Assembly (NCBI GenBank): GCA_023408075.1
Contig: JAEYKW010000030.1
Span: 88,805 to 152,804 of the forward strand
DNA length: 64,000 bases
Reading direction: 5' to 3'
From: Bacillota bacterium
GTDB lineage: Bacteria; Bacillota; Clostridia; Christensenellales; SZUA-584
Below the pieces are notes generated by a model. That model was not told the origin of the DNA. It ran no database searches and saw nothing but the letters and a program-made list of their open reading frames with translations. Shown here one piece after another: positions 59,314 to 64,000 of this stretch (within the stretch, counting starts at the first letter, position 1; every line of letters begins with the position of its first letter). A program made the translations under genes and the position numbers.

Positions 59314-59382
59314 TCAAGCAGGACGTGCTTGATGTGGTCTACATTAACATGAATCGACGGTGACTGCGAGGCACAGCCTCGC
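59314..59382 (+). other. Two consecutive perfect hairpins in the leader of the protease-like gene
   Basis: TCAAGCA-GGACG-TGCTTGA (59314-59332) and GCGAGGC-ACA-GCCTCGC (59366-59382) are both perfect stems of 7 bp without T runs. They lie just before the ribosome binding site at 59392 and could influence translation or mRNA stability. Confidence 0.45.
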
Positions 59383-59401
59383 GGTGCCGATAAGGGGTAA
59401 T

Positions 59402-60328
59402 ATGTCTCGTAAACTGCGGGTTATGCTCATTATATTGGCTGCCGCTGTGGTAGCGGCAGGCGGTTTCATCGTATATACGGCGACAAAATCGTCCACCCAA
59501 AGCGCCTGTATCGATGATCTGCAATACAAGGACAGCGAAATCCAATTGCTTAAGTTTAGTGACGGCGGAGACAGAAGCTGCCCGGTGATACCCATCACGG
59601 TTGACGGCAACGCGGTTGATATGATGTTTGATACAGGCTGCGGTACCGGCATTTTCTTTACGGACATGATGGCGGACAAGCTTGCGTACACATCGCTCGG
59701 GAAAACGGAAGAGGTCAACAGAGACGGGTCCCATCGCGGCTGGTCGGAGCGCGTTTCTGTGAACGCGTTCACAGTATCCGGCCAAGAATACGAGGATGTT
59801 GAGACCACAATCAGCGACTGGTCGCTCTACTCCTCATCACCATTCAACGGATCGATAGGCCTTGAATACTTTGCGGGTAAAGTGGTCACGCTCGATTATG
59901 CGGGAGGCAGGTTTGCCGTGAGCAGCCGCCCGATTGACTATTCGCGCATGGATGACAGCTATATCGTGCTGCCGCTGTATAACAGCACGAGCGAAGGACA
60001 GGAGACACTGCCGTTTTTTGAGGCGGAACTTGAAGGCGAGCCCGTGATGGTGTATCTTGATACGGGAAAAAACTATTCGTATATCGATGACCCGGGCAGC
60101 GGCTATTCTATAGCAGACAAGCCCGGCGGATTTTGCGACGTGACGTTGACAATCGGGGGAAAAGACCTGACGCTGCGTGATGTCGCCGCAGCCAACGATA
60201 TGGCACAGGCGCAGGGGCTGCCGTATCCCACGCGGATTGAGCTCAATTCGGACCAGATTTGGAAGAATCGTATAGTGGTGACATTTGACATGATTTCGCA
60301 GAAAATCATATTTCAAATGCAGCCGTAG
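59402..60328 (+). CDS. Membrane-anchored retropepsin-like aspartyl protease
   Basis: 308 aa. An N-terminal transmembrane helix (about 7-26) is followed by two similar halves. The first has IPITVDGNAVDMMFDTGCGTGIFFT (DTG at 77-79), the second AELEGEPVMVYLDTGKNYSYID (DTG at about 220). Each DTG follows a hydrophobic strand as in aspartic proteases, so the molecule could form a two-lobed active site by itself. Glycine after DTG is kept only in the first half. Proteolytic activity is inferred. ATG 59402 follows AAGGGG. The active part would be outside the membrane. Confidence 0.72.
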   Translation: MSRKLRVMLIILAAAVVAAGGFIVYTATKSSTQSACIDDLQYKDSEIQLLKFSDGGDRSCPVIPITVDGNAVDMMFDTGCGTGIFFTDMMADKLAYTSLGKTEEVNRDGSHRGWSERVSVNAFTVSGQEYEDVETTISDWSLYSSSPFNGSIGLEYFAGKVVTLDYAGGRFAVSSRPIDYSRMDDSYIVLPLYNSTSEGQETLPFFEAELEGEPVMVYLDTGKNYSYIDDPGSGYSIADKPGGFCDVTLTIGGKDLTLRDVAAANDMAQAQGLPYPTRIELNSDQIWKNRIVVTFDMISQKIIFQMQP

Positions 60329-60399
60329 CCCCGCAAAAAGCGGTCTGCTGTGCATGCAAAAATAAACCGCAAAATTTCGCGCTTACCATGTCATAAACA

Positions 60400-60428
60400 T
60401 TGACAATGGGCCATGCATGTGTTAGATT
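60400..60428 (+). promoter_or_regulatory. Promoter of the rpmG-secE-nusG transcript
   Basis: TTGACA (60400-60405), 17 bases, TAGATT (60423-60428). The start of transcription would be near 60435. Confidence 0.65.
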
Positions 60429-60445
60429 ACCAATAGCGCTGTTTG

Positions 60446-60468
60446 AAAAGGCTCCGGGAGCCTTTTTT
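60446..60468 (+). terminator. Terminator-like hairpin just behind the rpmG promoter
   Basis: AAAAGGCTC (60446-60454), loop CGG, GAGCCTTTT (60458-60466), then more T residues. It is a textbook intrinsic terminator, but it lies only about 10 bases past the predicted transcription start and 118 bases after the previous gene. It may serve that gene or act as a promoter-proximal attenuator for rpmG. Confidence 0.75.
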
Positions 60469-60500
60469 AAGTGCGCTGATACCAGATTGGAGGATGACCC

Positions 60501-60650
60501 ATGCGTACCAAGATCACACTGGCATGCACAGAGTGCAAGCAGAGAAATTATGACTCGATGAAGAACAAGAAGAACGATCCTGACAGGCTGGAGATGAACA
60601 AATACTGCCGTTTCTGCAAGAAACACACCGTACACAAGGAAACCAAATAG
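60501..60650 (+). CDS. rpmG: Ribosomal protein L33
   Basis: 49 aa (MRTKITLACTECKQRNYDSM, then KNKKNDPDRLEMNKYCRFCK and a basic tail). The four zinc-binding cysteines in ACTEC and CRFC are present, so this is the zinc-containing C+ form. GGAGGATGACCC precedes the ATG. It is the usual first gene before secE in Bacillota. Confidence 0.97.
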   Translation: MRTKITLACTECKQRNYDSMKNKKNDPDRLEMNKYCRFCKKHTVHKETK

Positions 60651-60703
60651 TATAAACCTTGCATGGTTTGGGTATTTTATTAAACGTTTAGGATGTGAGG
60701 GCT

Positions 60704-60976
60704 ATGGCAAAAGCAAAACTTCTCGGAAACGATCGTAAGGAGAAGCTGGAGCAGCAGAAGAAAGCTGCGAAAAAAGCGAACAAGAAAAAGAGAAAGAGTC
60801 CTGCCAGAGTTTTTAAGGATGTCCTTTCCGAGCTGAAAAAAGTCACATGGCCGACAGCAAAGGACCTGCTTAAATATGCGGGAGCCGTTATTGCATTCAT
60901 CTTAGTCATTGCTGTTTTGGTTTACCTTATGGACTGGGGCTTGGGTTCTTTGTTTAACCTTGTTCTGAATAAATAA
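60704..60976 (+). CDS. secE: Preprotein translocase subunit SecE
   Basis: 90 aa: a Lys-rich N-terminal cytoplasmic region (about 1-30), the conserved amphipathic segment RVFKDVLSELKKVTWPTAKDLLKYAG and one transmembrane helix (AVIAFILVIAVLVYLMDW). The VxWPT motif is diagnostic. SecE clamps SecY in the protein-export channel. ATG 60704 is chosen over GTG 60695, since AGGA lies ten bases before it. Confidence 0.96.
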   Translation: MAKAKLLGNDRKEKLEQQKKAAKKANKKKRKSPARVFKDVLSELKKVTWPTAKDLLKYAGAVIAFILVIAVLVYLMDWGLGSLFNLVLNK

Positions 60977-61026
60977 GGAGGCGCGCTGCGTTTCAACTTT
61001 TGATTCCGGCGGCGCACGTAAATTTG

Positions 61027-61638
61027 ATGTCTGAAGAAACAAAGGCCGGCGAAGTGTTCGAGTCGCCGGATACAACTGAACAGCCGAAGAAACCTGAAGG
61101 TGTGTTTATCAAACAGGAAAAGACTGATAAACCCTATTGGTATGTCATCCACACATATTCGGGCTATGAAAACAAGGTCAAGATGAATCTTGAGAAGGCG
61201 ATACAAAACCGTGGCTTTGAGGATGTTATCCTTGAGGTTAAGGTGCCTATGGAAGAGAGCATCGAGGTCAAGAACGGCAAGAAAAAGCACGTGATGAAAA
61301 AGCGCTATCCGGGTTACGTGATGGTCAAGATGATTCTTGACGACGAAACGTGGTACGTGGTGAGAAATACGCGCGGCGTCACCGGGTTTGTGGGCCCCGG
61401 CAGTAAGCCGATTCCGCTGACCGACAAGGAAGTGCGCGCGATGGGCGTGGAGAACGTGCCGATCAAGCTCGATGTGGAAGTCGGCGAGAACGTGATGGTC
61501 ACATCCGGCCCGCTCGAAAGCTTCGTCGGCGTAATCAAAGAGGTTCAGCCCGAAAAACAGAAGGTCAAGGTCGTGGTATCCATGTTCGGCCGCGACACAC
61601 TGGTCGATCTCGATTTCGTCCAGATCAAACGTATATAA
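61027..61638 (+). CDS. nusG: Transcription termination/antitermination protein NusG
   Basis: 203 aa. After a non-conserved acidic N-terminal stretch of about 33 residues come the NGN domain (PYWYVIHTYSGYENKVKMNLEKAI, KRYPGYVMVKMILDDETWYVVRNTRGVTGFVG) and the C-terminal KOW domain (VGENVMVTSGPLESFVGVIKEVQPEKQKVKVVVSMFGRDTLVDLDF). NusG binds RNA polymerase and modulates pausing, termination and coupling to ribosomes. The start is uncertain: ATG 61027 is taken; TTG 61000 lies 18 bases after AAGGAGG. Confidence 0.95.
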   Translation: MSEETKAGEVFESPDTTEQPKKPEGVFIKQEKTDKPYWYVIHTYSGYENKVKMNLEKAIQNRGFEDVILEVKVPMEESIEVKNGKKKHVMKKRYPGYVMVKMILDDETWYVVRNTRGVTGFVGPGSKPIPLTDKEVRAMGVENVPIKLDVEVGENVMVTSGPLESFVGVIKEVQPEKQKVKVVVSMFGRDTLVDLDFVQIKRI

Positions 61639-61661
61639 GAAGGTAACTCTTCTTTTAGCAA

Positions 61662-61693
61662 GTGGGAGGATATATCTCATCCGCTTGTACCAC
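61662..61693 (+). promoter_or_regulatory. L1-binding leader (rRNA mimic) ahead of rplK
   Basis: GTGGGAGG (61662-61669) and TACCAC (61688-61693) enclose a 18-base inner part that can pair (CAAGTGG-type stem with CCGCTTG). The same pairing elements, GUGGGAGG and AUACCAC, form the L1-binding stalk of 23S rRNA (helices 76-78). This is the known autoregulation site by which free L1 represses the L11-L1 operon. Confidence 0.7.
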
Positions 61694-61719
61694 ATTAAAA
61701 GAAACAAGGAGGTGTAACC

Positions 61720-62145
61720 ATGGCAAAAAAGATTACTGGTTACGTCAAACTGCAGATTCCTGCAGGCAAGGCAACGCCTGCCCCGCCGGTCGGTCCGGCT
61801 CTGGGTCAGCACGGTGTCAACATCATGGGCTTTTGTAAAGAGTTCAACGAAAAAACAGCCAAACAAGTGGGCTACATTATCCCCATCGTCATCACGGTGT
61901 ACGCAGACAGAACGTTTACGTTCATCATGAAGACGCCTCCGGCGCCCGTCCTTATCAAAAAGGCGATCGGCATTGAGAGCGGCAGCGGCGAGCCCAACAA
62001 GAAAAAAGTGGGCAAAATCACCAAAGCGCAGATCAAAGAGATTGCTGAGACAAAGATGCCGGACCTTAACGCGGCAAGCGTCGAATCGGCCATGAGCATG
62101 ATTGCCGGAACGGCAAGAAGCATGGGCGTCGAAGTTGTCGACTAG
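61720..62145 (+). CDS. rplK: Ribosomal protein L11
   Basis: A 141-aa protein of the GTPase-associated centre. KLQIPAGKATPAPPVGPALGQHGVNIMGFCKEFN carries the proline-rich N-terminal thiostrepton-binding domain; TFIMKTPPAPVLIKKAIG and the C-terminal RNA-binding TVESAMSMIAGTARSMGVEV part are standard. AAGGAGGTG lies 6 bases upstream. Under control of the L1 leader. Confidence 0.98.
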   Translation: MAKKITGYVKLQIPAGKATPAPPVGPALGQHGVNIMGFCKEFNEKTAKQVGYIIPIVITVYADRTFTFIMKTPPAPVLIKKAIGIESGSGEPNKKKVGKITKAQIKEIAETKMPDLNAASVESAMSMIAGTARSMGVEVVD

Positions 62146-62193
62146 AGAATAGTGGGAGGCTTTTTATAGCCGCATCACCACGAGGAGGATAAT

Positions 62194-62889
62194 ATGAAAA
62201 GAGGAAAGAAATATCTTGAGAGCCTGAAGGCTTACGATAAGACGATGCAGTATGAGCCGATTGACGCGCTGCAGCTGTCTATCGATACGGCCAAGGCCAA
62301 TTTTGATGAGACGATCGAAGCGTCGATCCGTCTCGGCGTCGATCCGCGCCACGCCGACCAGCAGGTCAGAGGCGCGCTCGTATTGCCGCACGGCACAGGC
62401 AAAACTCAGCGTGTGCTTGTTTTCGCCAAGGGCGACAGCGCCAAGGAAGCCGAAGAGGCCGGTGCGGATTACGTCGGCGGCGACGAATTTGTTGAAAAGA
62501 TCAAGAACGAGAACTGGTTCGAGTTTGATATCTGCGTGGCTACACCCGATATGATGGGCGTCGTCGGTAAAATCGGCCGCGTGCTCGGCCCTAAGGGCCT
62601 CATGCCGAACCCGAAATCCGGCACGGTGACAAAGGAAGTCGCCAAAGCCATTGCGGACATCAAAGCCGGTAAGGTGGAGTACCGCGTGGACAAGACGGCG
62701 ATCGTGCACGTCATCATCGGCAAAAAGAGCTTCGGCAAAGAAAAGCTCAGCGACAACCTCTCTGCATTGATGGAAGCGCTGATCAAGGCCAAGCCGTCGG
62801 CCGCCAAGGGCACCTACTTAAAGAGCGTGGTCGTGTCGTCCACAATGGGCCCCGGAATCAAGATCAACCCGATTCGTTTTATCAGCTAG
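62194..62889 (+). CDS. rplA: Ribosomal protein L1
   Basis: A 231-aa protein of the mobile L1 stalk, which helps release deacylated tRNA, and translational repressor of its own operon. It contains DETIEASIRLGVDPRHADQQVRGALVLPHGTGK, GRVLGPKGLMPNPKSGTVT and YRVDKTAIVHVIIGKKSF. ACGAGGAGG precedes the ATG. An internal promoter for rplJL overlaps its end. Confidence 0.98.
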   Translation: MKRGKKYLESLKAYDKTMQYEPIDALQLSIDTAKANFDETIEASIRLGVDPRHADQQVRGALVLPHGTGKTQRVLVFAKGDSAKEAEEAGADYVGGDEFVEKIKNENWFEFDICVATPDMMGVVGKIGRVLGPKGLMPNPKSGTVTKEVAKAIADIKAGKVEYRVDKTAIVHVIIGKKSFGKEKLSDNLSALMEALIKAKPSAAKGTYLKSVVVSSTMGPGIKINPIRFIS

Positions 62890-62919
62890 TTGACAAAACG
62901 CGTTCGGTGCTGATAGAAT
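62890..62919 (+). promoter_or_regulatory. Promoter of the rplJ-rplL transcript
   Basis: TTGACA (62890-62895), 18 bases, TAGAAT (62914-62919). The -35 hexamer overlaps the rplA stop codon. Confidence 0.8.
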
Positions 62920-62948
62920 AACTGCGGAAAATTGAAAATCTGAATTCT

Positions 62949-63000
62949 GCCGAAGACAACAGGTGCGTTAACCGCTTAATTTCCTGTCGAGGAGAGTTGA
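62949..63000 (+). ncRNA. Ribosomal protein L10 leader RNA
   Basis: CCGAAGACAACAGG (62949-62962) and CCTGTCGAGGAGAG (62983-62996) surround a short variable part. The ACAGG/CCTGT stem with flanking GAAGAC and GAGGAG bulge sequences is the L10-(L12)4 binding kink-turn shared with 23S rRNA. When bound, it favours the downstream attenuator. Confidence 0.8.
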
Positions 63001-63011
63001 TACGAAAAGAG

Positions 63012-63055
63012 ACCCTTTTTTGTGCAGCTTTCCTGTGCGAAAAAGGGTTTTTGGT
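63012..63055 (+). terminator. Attenuator terminator in the rplJ leader
   Basis: ACCCTTTTT (63012-63020) pairs with AAAAAGGGT (63040-63048), extended by weaker pairs, followed by TTTTTGG-TTTTT. It stands between the L10-binding element and the rplJ start, as expected for premature termination when L10 is in excess. Confidence 0.75.
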
Positions 63056-63082
63056 TTTTACGTCGCTAAGGAGGTGAAACAT

Positions 63083-63610
63083 TTGGGAGAGAAAGCCATA
63101 GAGGCGAAGAAACAAATCGTTCTGGGAATCAAGGAAAAGATGGAGCAGAGCAAAGGCATCATCTTTTACGATTACAGAGGTCTGAGCGTTGAAGAAGTCA
63201 CCGATCTTCGCAATCAGTTCCGCAAGGTTGGCGTTGAGTATCACGTTATTAAGAACTCGATGTTAAAGCGCGCGGCGGATATGCTGGAGATAAAGGGGCT
63301 CGACAATACGCTCGCAGGCCCGACAGCCGTGGCATTCGGCATCAGCGATCCGGTCGCTCCGGCGAAGGTGCTTGTCGAATTCGTCAAGAAGGTGAAAAAG
63401 ACAGAGATCAAGGCCGGTGTGCTTGGCACAAAGGTTATTGACGCAAAGGGTATCGAAGCCCTGTCGGAGCTGCCTTCAAGAGAGCAGTTGATCGGACAGT
63501 TGGCCGGTACATTGCAGGCACCCATTTCCGGCCTTGCACGGTCGCTTTCGGGCATCATCTGCAAGCTCGGGTACGCGCTTAACGCGGTTAAAGAACAAAA
63601 AGAGGCTTAA
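63083..63610 (+). CDS. rplJ: Ribosomal protein L10
   Basis: A 175-aa base of the ribosomal stalk, binding L7/L12 dimers through its C-terminal helix. It contains KKQIVLGIKEKMEQSKGIIFYDYRGLSVEEVTDLRNQFRKVGVEYHVIKNSMLKRA, TALAGPTAVAFG-like segments and LPSREQLIGQLAGTLQAPISGLARSL. It starts at TTG 63083 with AAGGAGG eight bases upstream. The ATG-less longer frame is leader. Confidence 0.97.
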   Translation: MGEKAIEAKKQIVLGIKEKMEQSKGIIFYDYRGLSVEEVTDLRNQFRKVGVEYHVIKNSMLKRAADMLEIKGLDNTLAGPTAVAFGISDPVAPAKVLVEFVKKVKKTEIKAGVLGTKVIDAKGIEALSELPSREQLIGQLAGTLQAPISGLARSLSGIICKLGYALNAVKEQKEA

Positions 63611-63657
63611 AGAAGCCGCAACAAAAAATGAATTAAAATTTTACGGAGGAAATTAAA

Positions 63658-64000
63658 ATGAGCAATCAAGAGATATTAGAAGCCATTGAGAAGATGAGCG
63701 TACTGGAGCTTTCCGAGCTTATCAAAGCGATTGAAGACAAATTCGGCGTGAGTGCTGCGGCTCCTGTGGCTGTGGCGGCTGCCGGCCCGGTTGCGGCTGC
63801 GGCTCCTGTTGAAGAAGAGAAGACCGAGTTCGACGTCATCCTGAAGGATGCCGGCGCTGAGAAGATCAAGGTTATCAAGGTTGTCCGCGAGCTGACAGCT
63901 CTTGGCCTCAAAGAAGCGAAAGACCTCGTTGACGGCGCTCCGAGCACAGTGAAAGAAGCTGTTGCGAAGGAAGAAGCCGAAGGCATGGTTGCCAAGCTCA
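63658..64000 (+). CDS. rplL: Ribosomal protein L7/L12 (partial)
   Basis: The first 114 codons are in the window and the gene runs off the right edge. The N-terminal dimerisation helices (QEILEAIEKMSVLELSELIKAIEDKFGV), an Ala-rich hinge (SAAAPVAVAAAGPVAAAAP) and the factor-binding C-terminal domain (TEFDVILKDAGAEKIKVIKVVRELTALGLKEAKDLVDGAP) are all present. Only the last few residues are missing. GGAGGAAATTAAA precedes the ATG. Confidence 0.98.
   Translation, partial: MSNQEILEAIEKMSVLELSELIKAIEDKFGVSAAAPVAVAAAGPVAAAAPVEEEKTEFDVILKDAGAEKIKVIKVVRELTALGLKEAKDLVDGAPSTVKEAVAKEEAEGMVAKL

Noticed and set aside
60651..60703. tRNA-Trp gene often found between rpmG and secE
   Set aside because: The gap is only 53 bases and shows no cloverleaf or T-loop sequence.

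Overview
The window looks like chromosome of a Gram-positive anaerobe of the Bacillota, most likely class Clostridia. The evidence is strong AGGAGG-type ribosome binding sites, frequent GTG and TTG starts, a class B sortase, PASTA and BspA-like surface proteins, a flavodiiron protein, EFR1-type ferredoxin, the rpmG-secE-nusG-rplK-rplA-rplJ-rplL order, and no outer-membrane genes. The species cannot be named from the sequence. No tRNA, rRNA, CRISPR array, transposase or phage gene was found.

Layout. 1-6.7 kb: end of an unknown gene, an ABC-2 exporter with a PASTA-repeat membrane protein, a DUF3885 protein, a tautomerase, and an ArsR regulator followed by a small chorismate-mutase-like protein. 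6.7-7.65 kb: a near-ideal promoter feeds a cyclic-di-GMP-I-type riboswitch with two terminators and no convincing gene behind it, then repeat debris. 7.65-12.8 kb: beta-CASP nuclease, membrane-tethered sugar-binding-like protein, cyclase-family hydrolase and lipoprotein esterase. 13.2-18.7 kb: two tandem bacteriohemerythrins, a lipoprotein, an ArsC/Spx-like reductase, PadR plus DUF2812, VOC and GNAT enzymes, a decayed gene and a sortase B. 18.9-22 kb: MacAB-like exporter of three genes.

22.2-29.9 kb: arginine and carbamoyl-phosphate genes argC-argB-argD-carB-argF behind a pair of ARG boxes; argJ and carA are absent. 30.3-33.8 kb: GNAT, then LytTR regulator-DUF3021-ABC exporter. 34-40.7 kb: two large secreted leucine-rich-repeat proteins with nearly identical ends and divergent middles. 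40.7-47.2 kb: DUF1697, EFR1 ferredoxin with a divergent HxlR regulator, and a polyamine uptake operon (XRE-cupin regulator, potA, potB, potC, potD).

47.4-60.3 kb: mixed small operons: MBL hydrolase, a broken gene, transglutaminase lipoprotein, MTHFR-like protein, Ogt, cupin, an oxygen/NO-handling set (flavodiiron protein, DUF1858, DUF438-hemerythrin-PAS), DUF4177, a likely inactive IMPase homologue, DUF2807 lipoprotein, GNAT, ABM monooxygenase and a retropepsin-like membrane protein. 60.4-64 kb: the ribosomal protein and transcription operon with an L1-binding leader before rplK and an L10 leader with attenuator before rplJ; rplL runs off the end.

Themes: many paired regulator-target units whose operators are visible (PadR, ArgR, HxlR, XRE-cupin), several diiron proteins for oxygen or NO, several small exporters, and at least two families of dispersed intergenic repeats that fill most of the long non-coding gaps.
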